A stretch of DNA of 64,000 nucleotides from Richelia sinica FACHB-800 (lineage in GTDB: Bacteria; Cyanobacteriota; Cyanobacteriia; Cyanobacteriales; Nostocaceae): the NCBI RefSeq assembly GCF_014698825.1, contig NZ_JACJTT010000013.1, positions 55,734-119,733 of the forward strand, written 5' to 3'. Each line of letters opens with the position of its first letter. Position 1 is the first letter of the stretch. Positions 46,235 to 55,349 of the stretch are shown piece after piece. The notes under the pieces are model-generated. The model was given only the letters and a program-made list of their open reading frames with translations, searched no databases and had not been told where the DNA came from. Position numbers and translations under genes: made by a program.

Positions 46235-46757
46235 CGCACTTAGATGCCAATTATTGCGGATTATTTTTTAATCAGCATTAATCAACTTTAGCCACCCCTT
46301 ACTGAATACTTGAGGTGAAGAATACCATAATTACAGTATTTTCAGATGGCATTGTCTTGTAGCAGGTAAAAGGTGATTAAAGGAAATGCCAACTCATTTA
46401 AGTAAAGGCAACTAACCCTTTGATTTAGTCAGGTTAGTAAACTCATGTGTTAGAAAGTAGATATGGCTTAAATCTTGGTAAAACAATGACCTTTTCCCTT
46501 CTGTTATCTGCCCTTTTTTTCTCATTTTAGTATCATTATTAAACAAGATTCAGTCAATATAATTGTACTGAAAAAAAGTTTATAAAAAAATGCTTAAAAA
46601 TGATTTAGGATAGCTGTAGATAAAAAATAAAGAAATCATGAAGCGTTGCCTTTGATGATTGTTATCATCGATCAAATGCCTGATTTTGTATGCTTTATCC
46701 ATTCAACCAATAACGAGAAAAGACTTATTCACTTCAATTAAATAACAACTAAATACT
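46235..46757. other. Intergenic region with a Fur-like palindrome
   Basis: About 520 AT-rich bases with no gene. GATGATTGTTATCATC at 46654-46669 is a 6-4-6 palindrome resembling half of the sites upstream of the multicopper oxidase; it lies about 90 bases before the next start. Confidence 0.45.
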
Positions 46758-47267
46758 ATGTTGACACTTGCTAGCTTACCCCTATCTAACATTTTTGGAT
46801 TTTTATCCGTTATCTGTTACGCTTTAACTCTGTTGCCCACATCTGTCAAAATTGTTTTTCCACAATTTAAAAAAGCTAAATTTATCAGTCAATTATTAAA
46901 ACATCGTCGCCAATTAGGAGTTTTAGCTTTTTTATTGGCTTGTTATCATGCTTTTTTATTAATTCTCAAAAGAAATATAGATTTATTAGACCTCCAAACC
47001 TACGGGCTAATTCTAGATGGTATTGCCACATTATTTATCTTCATGTTGTTGGCTTTAACATCCAATGATTGGTGTACTAAAAAAATGAAAAAAAACTGGC
47101 GACTTTTACATCAATTAACTTATACAGCCATGTTTTTACTCTTTTGGCATATCTCAGAAAAAATGTCTGGCCAATGGAATTTATTAACTATCATCGCCTT
47201 AACAATTAATAGTTTAGTCATAATTTTATTTATGAGAAGAAGATGGATAGAAAATGCCAGTATTTAA
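46758..47267 (+). CDS. Ferric-reductase-like transmembrane protein
   Basis: 169 residues with five or six hydrophobic helices. RRQLGVLAFLLACYHAFLL near 55-73 and NWRLLHQLTYTAMFLLFWHI near 113-132 place histidines in two helices, as in ferric-reductase-like domains and MsrQ that hold haem b. It has no flavin or NADPH domain, so electrons must come from a partner. The neighbourhood suggests iron reduction or redox support for the oxidase. ATG at 46758. Confidence 0.75.
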   Translation: MLTLASLPLSNIFGFLSVICYALTLLPTSVKIVFPQFKKAKFISQLLKHRRQLGVLAFLLACYHAFLLILKRNIDLLDLQTYGLILDGIATLFIFMLLALTSNDWCTKKMKKNWRLLHQLTYTAMFLLFWHISEKMSGQWNLLTIIALTINSLVIILFMRRRWIENASI

Positions 47268-47421
47268 TTTAAATTTAATTTTTTTTTGTTTTCATTCAGC
47301 CCAACAATAACTAACTTAATCACGATATGACACAAAAATTATGTCCAAATTTTGCAATCAAAAATAATCAGGCGACCGTCCAAAATTTCTTAAAATTAGA
47401 ATTATTTATTTTTTTTCTGTG

Positions 47422-48642
47422 ATGAGCTTGAATTTTATAGAGTATGCGATTCAAGCGAATTACCATAACCATACCCAAATAATTAATCAATTCATTCATC
47501 AGAAATATCAAACTTGGAAAACAGCAGGAATCCGTATTTATTCTTTAGCTATTAGTCCCAATGGTAAATATTTAGTTAATGGTAATCATGATAAAAATAT
47601 CAATATTTGGAACATTAATACAGGTCAAATCTTTCATACATTACATGGACATAGCAATTCAATTAGTTCTGTCGCCATTAGTGGCAATAATAAATTTATT
47701 GCTAGTGGTAGTTGTGATAAAACAGTAAAACTTTGGAATTTACAAACTGGAGAATTGATTAAAACTTTATCAGGACATACTGATGATGTCAAAGCTGTTA
47801 CCTTTAGCCCTGATAGTAAAATTTTAGCGAGCAGTAGTTGGGATAAAACAGTAAAACTTTGGAATTTACAAACAGGTACTGTTATTCACAATTTCCACAA
47901 ATCAGAGGAAAATAGAGCCGTTGCTATTAGCCCAGATGGCAAAATTCTCGCTAGTGGTGGTGAAAAGGGTACAATCATGATGTGGTCTATTCCTAGTGGT
48001 GCCCTCAGAACTCCTCTAGCAGCCCATGAATCACCTATTTTATCTATAGCTTTTAGCCCCAATGGTAAATATTTAGCTAGTGCTAGTGCTGACCGTACAA
48101 TTAGAGTATGGAATGTGGAAACAGGGCAATTATTTCAGGTTTTGAATGGACATAATCAAGCTATTAGTACTATAGCTTTTAGTCCTGATAGCAAAATCAT
48201 GGCTAGTGGTAGTTATGATCAGACTATTAAGTTGTGGCATGTCAAGAATGGGCAATTAATCGACACTTTAACAGGTCATAATAAGGCTGTTTTATCTTTA
48301 GCATTTACTCCCAATAGTCAAACTTTAATTAGTGGAGATGGAAATGCCGTAATTAAACTATGGAATTTAGGGATTGTCTTCAAAAATTTCGATCACTATA
48401 ATTTTCGTCAAGGGATAAATCAGGCCACAAAGGCTGCTCAATTAACTCAAACTGCAAAATCTTTTAGAGAATGGAAGACAGTAGCTAATAATTGGCAAAA
48501 ATCTATTCACTGGTTGGAAAATATTTCTTCTGTAAGTAGTCATTATAATGTGGCTATAAACAAGATTAATGAATACCAATTGAATTTAAAATACGCTCAA
48601 AAAAATGCTCACACTGGCCGCACTCAAAGCCCTAATTTTTGA
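47422..48642 (+). CDS. WD40 repeat protein
   Basis: 406 residues. Seven WD40 repeats cover about 35-315, enough for a closed propeller; several carry the GH...SGSxDxTxKLW pattern, for example ISSVAISGNNKFIASGSCDKTVKLWN. The C-terminal 85 residues are helical and unique. No kinase or other enzymatic domain is fused. A scaffold role is expected. GTG at 47419 directly precedes the ATG used here. The link to the surrounding iron genes is positional only. Confidence 0.85.
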   Translation: MSLNFIEYAIQANYHNHTQIINQFIHQKYQTWKTAGIRIYSLAISPNGKYLVNGNHDKNINIWNINTGQIFHTLHGHSNSISSVAISGNNKFIASGSCDKTVKLWNLQTGELIKTLSGHTDDVKAVTFSPDSKILASSSWDKTVKLWNLQTGTVIHNFHKSEENRAVAISPDGKILASGGEKGTIMMWSIPSGALRTPLAAHESPILSIAFSPNGKYLASASADRTIRVWNVETGQLFQVLNGHNQAISTIAFSPDSKIMASGSYDQTIKLWHVKNGQLIDTLTGHNKAVLSLAFTPNSQTLISGDGNAVIKLWNLGIVFKNFDHYNFRQGINQATKAAQLTQTAKSFREWKTVANNWQKSIHWLENISSVSSHYNVAINKINEYQLNLKYAQKNAHTGRTQSPNF

Positions 48643-49032
48643 GTTTTTGATGGCAATGCCAGAGGTTTGGCAGTTTAAAGTAATTGATCAACTGAAACAT
48701 AAAGGTAGTGACATAGTAGTGAACATATAGCCACTCTTGTTCTCTACACCCCCATCTCAATAAATAATTAATCTTCTCATTAGTTAACTGAAACTGTGAG
48801 TATACACTTCAACATCATCAGAGACTTTAGTAGCATATAAGCGAGAGAAAAAACCAGCAAAACATAGGCTTTCAGGTTATAACATGGACATTTTAATTAA
48901 AAAAACATAAAAATTATACATAAAATCACTACAACTATTTGATAAATACTTTCATTTATGATAAATCAAGATAAGATTTACTAGTAAATTCTTGCAAGTT
49001 CCCTATAAGTATCTCATCCTTCAGGATTAACA
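48643..49032. other. Intergenic gap, no gene seen
   Basis: About 390 AT-rich bases. I see no coding frame or strong hairpin. The promoter of the lipoprotein gene should be in the last 100 bases. Confidence 0.45.
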
Positions 49033-50070
49033 ATGTTTAAGCCTCGCTATCTCTTTTTGGCTATTGCTAGTTGTGCCCTAGTTTCCCTGAGTTCTTGTAC
49101 AGGAGGTACACCAACCAAAGAAGACCTGTCCGCATTGACAACTAACTCAACTCCTCAGGTGACTGAAACTAGCTCTCACAGCAGTCATAACCATCAAGCT
49201 AAAATCAATATTAATAATGGGATTTTATCGGAGTTGGATAAGTTAGAGGCAAAACTTGGTGTACCAGCATTGTCAAATAAAATACAAGCTAGTCGTCCTT
49301 ATGCCTCTACTCAAGATTTAGTAGCCAAAAAAGTGATTAGTCAAGGGCAATTTGACGAAATCAAAGATATGGTGACGGTGGAGGATGTGGTACTGACAGG
49401 TGAAGCCAAAGATGTTGACTACATGACCAAATTAGGGCTGATGAAGGGACATCTGTTTGTGGCTAAGGAATTGCTAGACCAAAATCAACCAAAACAAGCT
49501 GAACCACACATTGGCCATCCAGTGGAGGAAATTTATGTTGATGTAGAAGAGCAATTAAACGAGCGTAAAGTCAAAGAATTTAAGACTGAATTGATTACTT
49601 TGCAAGATTTGGTCAAATCTAGCCCAAAAAGTGCCCAAATTAAGACCAATTTTACCAATTCTCTGCAAGCGGTAGATGGTGCGATCGCTGCTTTACCCAA
49701 AGAAGAGCTAGCTAAACCAGCTTTTGTCCTTCAAGTTGTCAACGGCTTACTTGATGCCGCTAACTCTGAATATGGTGCAGCTGTAGCTAAGGGCAAAATC
49801 ACAGCACCCATTGAGTATCAAGACTCTCGTGGCTTCGTCTTCTATGCTAACGACTTATATAAGACTATTTCTAGTCAAGTCACTAAAGATAGTCCAGAAG
49901 CACACAAAGCAATTGATACTGCTCTAGCTGAATTAATTAAAGTCTGGCCTGCTGCTATTCCTCCTGCTCAAGCGGTGAAAACTCCTGAGGATGTGACCAA
50001 ATTAATCAAAACTATCGAGGAAAACTCGCAAAAAGCTAGGGAAAAAACTAGCACCAAAGCACAGGTTTAA
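49033..50070 (+). CDS. Lipoprotein with helix-hairpin-helix-like domain
   Basis: 345 residues. A lipobox LSSC (Cys about 22) follows the signal sequence, then a His-rich stretch SSHSSHNHQ near 48-56. Residues 57-115 (ININNGILSELDKLEAKLGVPALSNKIQ...RPYASTQDLV) look like a helix-hairpin-helix pair as in ComEA/PsbU. The rest is helical, with HPVEE near 164 recalling the HxxE of imelysin/EfeO proteins, although the full GxHxxE motif is absent. Placed between the oxidase and FTR1 genes, a role in periplasmic iron handling is inference. ATG at 49033. Confidence 0.7.
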   Translation: MFKPRYLFLAIASCALVSLSSCTGGTPTKEDLSALTTNSTPQVTETSSHSSHNHQAKININNGILSELDKLEAKLGVPALSNKIQASRPYASTQDLVAKKVISQGQFDEIKDMVTVEDVVLTGEAKDVDYMTKLGLMKGHLFVAKELLDQNQPKQAEPHIGHPVEEIYVDVEEQLNERKVKEFKTELITLQDLVKSSPKSAQIKTNFTNSLQAVDGAIAALPKEELAKPAFVLQVVNGLLDAANSEYGAAVAKGKITAPIEYQDSRGFVFYANDLYKTISSQVTKDSPEAHKAIDTALAELIKVWPAAIPPAQAVKTPEDVTKLIKTIEENSQKAREKTSTKAQV

Positions 50071-50243
50071 AATTCCCATACCATTGGACTCCCAAGGTAA
50101 GAAGTTTAAAATAGTTGAAAAGAGAGAAAATAGTCAAAAGTTAAGAGTGGAAACTAACCAGGTTGCCAAAACAGCTACATGTATAACTCTTCACTGAATA
50201 CCAATTGCTCTCAACTTGTAATTCTGCTGAACTTAACAACATA

Positions 50244-50678
50244 ATGCGCGAGCTTGACCAACAAAAAACCATCGACCTACTCAACGCCATCATGGAATTT
50301 GAACTAGCGGGGGTGGTTCGCTATACCCATTATTCCTTGATGGTAACTGGCCCAAACCGCATACCCATTGTAGCTTTTTTCAAAGCTCAAGCGAGTGAAT
50401 CTTTACTTCATGCCCAACAAGTAGGCGAAATTCTCACAGGCTTAGATGGACATCCTACATTGAGAATTGCCCCTATGGAAGAAACTTTCAAGCATACAGT
50501 CAAAGATATTTTGGCAGAAAGTTTATCCCATGAAAGAAAAGCATTGGATATGTACAAAAGTCTCCTAGAAACTGTGACTGATGCCAGCATTTATCTAGAA
50601 GAATTCGCTCGTGGCATGATTGGACAAGAAGAGATGCACAATCTTGAACTGAAAAAAATGTTACGCGATTTTAGTTAA
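50244..50678 (+). CDS. Ferritin-like domain protein (bacterioferritin-like)
   Basis: 144 residues, mostly four helices. Ligand-type positions appear in IMEFELAGVVRYTHYSLM near 16-33 (Glu and His), ASESLLHAQQVGE near 50-62 (ExxH), LAESLSHERKALD near 92-104 and GMIGQEEMHNLE near 124-136 (ExxH), matching a di-iron centre. It could store or oxidise iron. ATG at 50244; a TTG 39 bases upstream gives a non-homologous extension. A hairpin and 66 bases separate it from FTR1 gene. Confidence 0.8.
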   Translation: MRELDQQKTIDLLNAIMEFELAGVVRYTHYSLMVTGPNRIPIVAFFKAQASESLLHAQQVGEILTGLDGHPTLRIAPMEETFKHTVKDILAESLSHERKALDMYKSLLETVTDASIYLEEFARGMIGQEEMHNLELKKMLRDFS

Positions 50679-50691
50679 TCGATAAATTCTC

Positions 50692-50711
50692 TGGGTGGTC
50701 AACTCCACCCA
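50692..50711 (+). terminator. Hairpin between ferritin-like and FTR1 genes
   Basis: TGGGTGG pairs with CCACCCA around TCAACT. It has no T-run, so partial termination or RNA stabilisation between the two genes is possible. Confidence 0.4.
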
Positions 50712-50744
50712 TTGTAATTCACACCTGTTCAACAATAGCTAACG

Positions 50745-51692
50745 ATGAATTTTAGTATTGCTTTACCCACTTTTGTCATTACTCTCCGAGAAGGAGTAGA
50801 AGCCGCCCTAGTCGTTGGTATTGTTCTTGCTTTATTAAAAAAAGCTAAACAATCTCGATTAAATTCTTGGGTTTATGCTGGTGTTGGCGTTGGTATTTTA
50901 GTCAGCGCTTTAATAGGTATTTTATTTACTTGGATAATTAAATTTTTAGGCTCAATTAACCCTCAATACACCTCCATTGTTGAACCGCTCCTAGAAGGTG
51001 TATTTGGTGTATTGGCAATAGTTATGCTCAGTTGGATGTTGATTTGGATGACTAAACAAGCCAAATTAATGAAAGCCCAAGTGGAAGGAGCAGTGACAGA
51101 TGCAATTTCACAAAATGCTAACGCCGGTTGGGGGGTTTTTAGTTTAATTTTAATTGCTGTTGTCCGCGAAGGTTTTGAAACAGTTTTATTTGTAGCCGCA
51201 AATTTTCAACAGGGGTTAATTCCCAGTTTAGGAGCAATTGCGGGTTTAGCTGTAGCTACAGCCATTGGTGTACTTTTATTTAAATGGGGTGTCAAGATTA
51301 ATATTCGCCAATTTTTCCAAGTGATGGGCGTTTTATTAGTTTTGATAGTAGCTGGTTTGGTGATGTCTGCCTTACATCATTTTGATGAAGCTATTGCCAA
51401 TTTTTCTCTAGGAAATAGAGCATCAGAAAATCTGTGTTTTTATTACGAGCACTTTACGAAAATTCATTCCTGTATTTTAGGGCCAATGGTTTGGAATACA
51501 GAGAAAATTTTACCTGATGATGCTTTCCCAGGAATAATCCTCAAGTCATTGTTTGGTTATAGAGACCAGATATATATAGTCCAAGCAGTGGCATACCTAG
51601 GGTTTTTAATCAGTATTGGCGGTCTGTATTTCCGCAGTTTGTCCGGTAGTAGTAGCCAAAATATGAAAAAATTACCCTTAGTGCAAAAATAA
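50745..51692 (+). CDS. FTR1-family high-affinity iron permease
   Basis: 315 residues with seven hydrophobic helices. Two REGxE motifs, LREGVEAALVVG near 14-24 and VREGFETVLFVA near 139-150, are the iron-binding signature of FTR1/EfeU. It moves Fe3+ across the cytoplasmic membrane after oxidation by a partner, probably the multicopper oxidase upstream. A large periplasmic loop near 225-270 has two cysteines (ENLCFYYEHF, KIHSCILG). ATG at 50745. Confidence 0.93.
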   Translation: MNFSIALPTFVITLREGVEAALVVGIVLALLKKAKQSRLNSWVYAGVGVGILVSALIGILFTWIIKFLGSINPQYTSIVEPLLEGVFGVLAIVMLSWMLIWMTKQAKLMKAQVEGAVTDAISQNANAGWGVFSLILIAVVREGFETVLFVAANFQQGLIPSLGAIAGLAVATAIGVLLFKWGVKINIRQFFQVMGVLLVLIVAGLVMSALHHFDEAIANFSLGNRASENLCFYYEHFTKIHSCILGPMVWNTEKILPDDAFPGIILKSLFGYRDQIYIVQAVAYLGFLISIGGLYFRSLSGSSSQNMKKLPLVQK

Positions 51693-51713
51693 TCAACAAT
51701 TTCCAGCAAATAC

Positions 51714-51943
51714 CCCTCTTCTGTCACTTTCCGGTTTTCCTACTAATAAAAAATCCCAAAGAGACGTAATATCAATCGTTTGATGTTTCTGTAGCCACAA
51801 TTTTGTCATCTTTTACCCTTGTGGAAATTATACTCCGAAATAACTGAGCCATAGCCGCAGGCTTAAGCTTCGCTTATCGCTTTCCACACAACTGTTCCAG
51901 AATTGAGAAATGGCAAGTGTTTTCGGAGACTGACAGAAGAGGG
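51714..51943. mobile_element. 230-bp MITE-like element A
   Basis: Left end CCCTCTTCTGTCACTTTCCG is inverted at the right end, where AGACTGACAGAAGAGGG closes the element. No transposase. It is separated from element B by only ATAT. Confidence 0.65.
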
Positions 51944-51947
51944 ATAT

Positions 51948-52132
51948 CCCTCTTTTGTCACTTTCCGGGAGGGCAATCTCTGAAAGCTTTATCAGTCCAT
52001 CCATACAAGCTATCCTATTAGAAAAAAATGGGTATTACATTTGTGATTAGCAAAAAATTGTGCCATCGCTTCCTATGCAAAGACTCTAGAATTCAGAAAT
52101 GGCAAATGTTTTCGGAGAGTGACAGAACAGGG
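51948..52132. mobile_element. 185-bp MITE-like element B
   Basis: Left end CCCTCTTTTGTCACTTTCCG, right end TTTTCGGAGAGTGACAGAAC then AGGG. Its right 45 bases (GAATTCAGAAATGGCAAATG...) repeat those of element A. The junction of A and B forms a near-perfect 30-base palindrome. Confidence 0.65.
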
Positions 52133-52206
52133 TTAAGTCCCGCTCCTGAAAATTAGCAAGCAGTTTGCTAGATATAGCTATCAAAAATTTTTTCGGTCTA
52201 CTAAAT

Positions 52207-52521
52207 TTAATATCTTTCCTTATCTCGTGTGGTGTACTTGGTCATCATCTGCTCAAAAGCCTCCTGTAAATCAATGCCTTGGGAATTAGCTAGGCAAATC
52301 ACAGCAAACAAAATATCAGCAAGTTCACCTGATAGTTCTTGAGCCGATTCGCTATTCTTCTTTTTCTTGGGGCCATACAGATGGTTAATCAATCGAGATG
52401 TCTCACCCACCTCCTCAACTAGTCGAGCTAACATTTCGTGGGGACTCCAGTATCCCTTACCTACTTCTAATACCCAAGCATCAACTTGTTGTTGAACTTC
52501 TCTGAGTGTATAATCAGCCAT
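52207..52521 (-). CDS. MazG-like nucleotide pyrophosphohydrolase
   Basis: 104 residues. EEVGETSR near 32-39 and ELADILFAVICLA near 64-76 supply the acidic residues of the MazG/all-alpha NTP pyrophosphatase active site. Such enzymes hydrolyse (d)NTPs or modified nucleotides. Its start lies inside the upstream DUF2325 gene (eight-base overlap), so it is translated as part of the defence-like operon. In that setting it may limit or sanitise nucleotides, which is inference. Confidence 0.85.
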   Translation of the reverse strand: MADYTLREVQQQVDAWVLEVGKGYWSPHEMLARLVEEVGETSRLINHLYGPKKKKNSESAQELSGELADILFAVICLANSQGIDLQEAFEQMMTKYTTRDKERY

Positions 52522-54709
52522 TTTGTTGCACCTTATTAAGAATTGCGCGAACTACTCCACTTTTGCCACGACAAGCGAGAAAAAATACTTCGCCTGTTAA
52601 AGCGCCATCTTTTTTTAAGTCAGATATGATTTGGCTTAAATCATGACCCATATATCCAGTAATTACTGCAATCAGATTACAGTTGCTTATTTGTGCCTGT
52701 ACGTTACTACGACTTATATATGCCTCACTTGAGGGAGCAACCTCAATATAATTTTGTAATCCGTAATTTTCGCACAATTCACGGATGATTTCTCGTCTAG
52801 TTGCTTGGTGGCCACCGACCAGTGCAAGACGTATGGATGCCAAGTTTTGAGTTGTTGATACTGTATTTTCATCTAAAGCGACTTGTACATCCAACTTAGA
52901 AGCGTCAGCACGAAGTTGTTGGCGATACTTAACAAGGTCATTTGCGAAATCTGAGTTAAGACAGAATAAAGCCAGTTTCAAATCTTGAAAAAAAGATGCT
53001 TCGGCTTCTCCTTGACGTAATGCGTTATCTATTTCAGCGATCGCTAAACCAAAGTAATCATTTGCTAAAGTTGGACGTAAAGTGGGTTGTAAATTAATGT
53101 AGCCTTCCAGCCCTTCAAGTAATTCAAAATACTGTAGTGAACTGATTTTTTGTTGGAAGGCAAAATTTCTTAAAATATCTAATTCTTTGTTTAAGGATTC
53201 CCACTTTTCCTTGTTAGCGAGCCAATCTAGCCAGTCAGCATAAGCCTTAATAATCCCTTGCGTATTTAGTAATTTTTTCCATAAATCTAATCTATCTTTT
53301 AATATTTCTTCTGCCTCTGGTAAATCCAGCAAGCGTACTCCAGCCAAATTTACACATTCCTCATAATAACTAAGTTTCTGCTCGTCATCAATATTACCAA
53401 AACCATCTAAATTAGCTACTCTGGCTATTAAAGCGCGGTCTTCCAAGGTCAACTTTTCATTAGATGTTTCTAGAAGTATTTGATATACCTCTCCTGCTTT
53501 TACTGGATCACCTACTGTAGCCCATAATTTTGCTAAAGGTAGCAGGATTTGAACGCTACGTTCCCCTCCTTCCCAAGCCTTTTCTAGAAATTCACTGGCT
53601 TGGTTTTGTTGCCCTAAGTTATAAAGAGCAGCACCACGCAAACCCGACAACGCGGGTGATAGTTCAGAAATTACACTTGGCAATAATTCCGTTACTTCTT
53701 GGAAACGATAAGTATTTAAAAGTAGTTCTGCGTAACGTTGTTTAACTTCTTCTGTTTGTTCGGGAATGGATTGATATATTTTTAAAGCATCTTCTGTATT
53801 ATTAATTGATATATAAGAATCCGCTAAAATTAGTATTACATTAATAGCTTTGGGATAGTTTTGTTTGAGTTTCTCAAGTTGGGCAATACGTTCGCCTGGC
53901 TCAATTTCTAATAACCCTGCTAATTGTTCGTTGAGTGTAGCTCCTTCTATTTTTGGTGGATTTTCTTGAGAAACCAAAGGCAACTGCAATAGTTTCCGCA
54001 CTCCGTTGGCTTGGCGTAAACGCTCTAATTCAGGTAAAAATTCTTGTGCTAATGCTTGTACAGAACCTAATAACTCTTGTTTTTTTGTTTGTTGATAATA
54101 TTGGAGATGAGCAGTTACTAACTGCTCTACCAACCTTCCAGAAACAGGTAAAGCTAAAATATTGCTATATTTAGCTTTGCAAAGTTCTACTAATTGTTCA
54201 TGCTGTTCTGTCTTGGCGTAAAGAGCAATTAATGTTCGCAAAGCGTTACTATCATTAACATCAGCTTGCCGAAGCAAATAGTTTTCAACTTCAGTAATAC
54301 GTCCAGCCGTAATTTTTTGTTCAAGGATATTTTGATTAATTTCTTGGACTGAACTGATAGGATTTTGATAGTCGCTATTTAATTGTTTGATGGCTTTGCG
54401 AAATAGATTTTGCCATGTTTTAAAGTCTTTAATACTTGGTTCTTTTTTGACGCTATTAACATTATTTAAAGCTAAAATATTAGCGTTAATTTGTAGCATA
54501 GCACTACTGACGTGATCTTCTGTAGCATTTAGGTAGATAAAATGGGTATAATTTTCATCAATCGAAGACATCAGGCGAGTTACTTTAAAACCAGCTTGTC
54601 TGATTTCTCGATGAATTTCTTCTGCTTGAGTTTGACTATTACATAGCAAACGTAACCCCACTTGGTCAGCACTTCCCAGTTTTGCATTAATTTCATATTG
54701 AAACGACAT
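52514..54709 (-). CDS. TPR-rich protein with C-terminal DUF2325-like domain
   Basis: 731 residues. Residues 130-620 are helical repeats of TPR type. The last 100 (RLALVGGHQATRREIIRELC..., SNCNLIAVITGYMGHDLSQIISDLKK, FFLACRGKSGVVRAIL) look like DUF2325, a small Rossmann-like domain that probably binds a nucleotide or RNA end. The N-terminal 100 residues are a distinct beta/alpha part of unknown type. ATG shares one base with the PLD gene stop (TAATG). No function is known for this combination; the operon points to defence. Confidence 0.75.
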   Translation of the reverse strand: MSFQYEINAKLGSADQVGLRLLCNSQTQAEEIHREIRQAGFKVTRLMSSIDENYTHFIYLNATEDHVSSAMLQINANILALNNVNSVKKEPSIKDFKTWQNLFRKAIKQLNSDYQNPISSVQEINQNILEQKITAGRITEVENYLLRQADVNDSNALRTLIALYAKTEQHEQLVELCKAKYSNILALPVSGRLVEQLVTAHLQYYQQTKKQELLGSVQALAQEFLPELERLRQANGVRKLLQLPLVSQENPPKIEGATLNEQLAGLLEIEPGERIAQLEKLKQNYPKAINVILILADSYISINNTEDALKIYQSIPEQTEEVKQRYAELLLNTYRFQEVTELLPSVISELSPALSGLRGAALYNLGQQNQASEFLEKAWEGGERSVQILLPLAKLWATVGDPVKAGEVYQILLETSNEKLTLEDRALIARVANLDGFGNIDDEQKLSYYEECVNLAGVRLLDLPEAEEILKDRLDLWKKLLNTQGIIKAYADWLDWLANKEKWESLNKELDILRNFAFQQKISSLQYFELLEGLEGYINLQPTLRPTLANDYFGLAIAEIDNALRQGEAEASFFQDLKLALFCLNSDFANDLVKYRQQLRADASKLDVQVALDENTVSTTQNLASIRLALVGGHQATRREIIRELCENYGLQNYIEVAPSSEAYISRSNVQAQISNCNLIAVITGYMGHDLSQIISDLKKDGALTGEVFFLACRGKSGVVRAILNKVQQNG

Positions 54710-55221
54710 TACAGTGGCAACCCTTGTTCAAAATGCTGTATGCAAACTTGCCGCAACTGAGCAATACTTCGTTCGTCATGATTGTAAGTGTACAACTCAA
54801 TGTTTTGATTGACACCTCCTGCGGTCAAATTCAGGGAACCGTCAACTGCACCGTAACGACCAACATAGGCTTTGGCGTGCAATTCTGAGAGGATTCTTAC
54901 CTGAATGCGATCGCTTTTGTTGCTCAGTTGTCTTAATAAAGGATGATATTCTTTATCGCTACCTATTGTGATGTACACTTTACCCCCATTGGCAGCCATT
55001 TGATGCAGTATGTCAAATAGATGTAGTGCTTCCTGCTTTGTCTCTACAATTTCCCCGAATGAGACATAATAGGGTTCTTCTAAACGGAAATTTGTAACCC
55101 AAGGTGAGACAATCCAAAATTCATAACTGCCCTCTAGTTGTGATGCTAAAATCTCATTGAGTAGAAAGTTGTAAAACATTGCCTGACCACTGCGTTGCAA
55201 TTGCGTTGATTGCTTTGCCAC
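54709..55221 (-). CDS. Phospholipase D-family protein (DpdK-like)
   Basis: 170 residues with one PLD motif, HAKAYVGRYGAVDGSLNLTAGG near 115-135 (HxK then GSxN), so it would act as a dimer. The opening KQSTQLQRSGQAMFYNFLLNEILASQLEGSYEFWIVSPW matches small PLD proteins encoded beside DpdJ or DrmA-type helicases. It is shorter than DISARM DrmC. The start is GTG at 55221. Its stop overlaps the next start by one base. Nuclease or nucleic-acid-end processing is likely. Confidence 0.85.
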   Translation of the reverse strand: MAKQSTQLQRSGQAMFYNFLLNEILASQLEGSYEFWIVSPWVTNFRLEEPYYVSFGEIVETKQEALHLFDILHQMAANGGKVYITIGSDKEYHPLLRQLSNKSDRIQVRILSELHAKAYVGRYGAVDGSLNLTAGGVNQNIELYTYNHDERSIAQLRQVCIQHFEQGLPL

Positions 55222-55238
55222 TGGCGAAACCTCATACT

Positions 55239-55280
55239 AATTCAAAATTCAAAATTCAAAATTCAAAATTCAAAATTCAA
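55239..55280. repeat. AATTCAA heptanucleotide array
   Basis: Six exact copies of AATTCAA in the 128-base gap between the helicase and PLD genes. A different heptamer from the CTGT family elsewhere in the window. Confidence 0.9.
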
Positions 55281-55349
55281 AATTAAGGAAATCAGACGTA
55301 GCATAGGTTTGGACGTTTGCATTTGTATCATATTTTTTGCGAAATGGTA

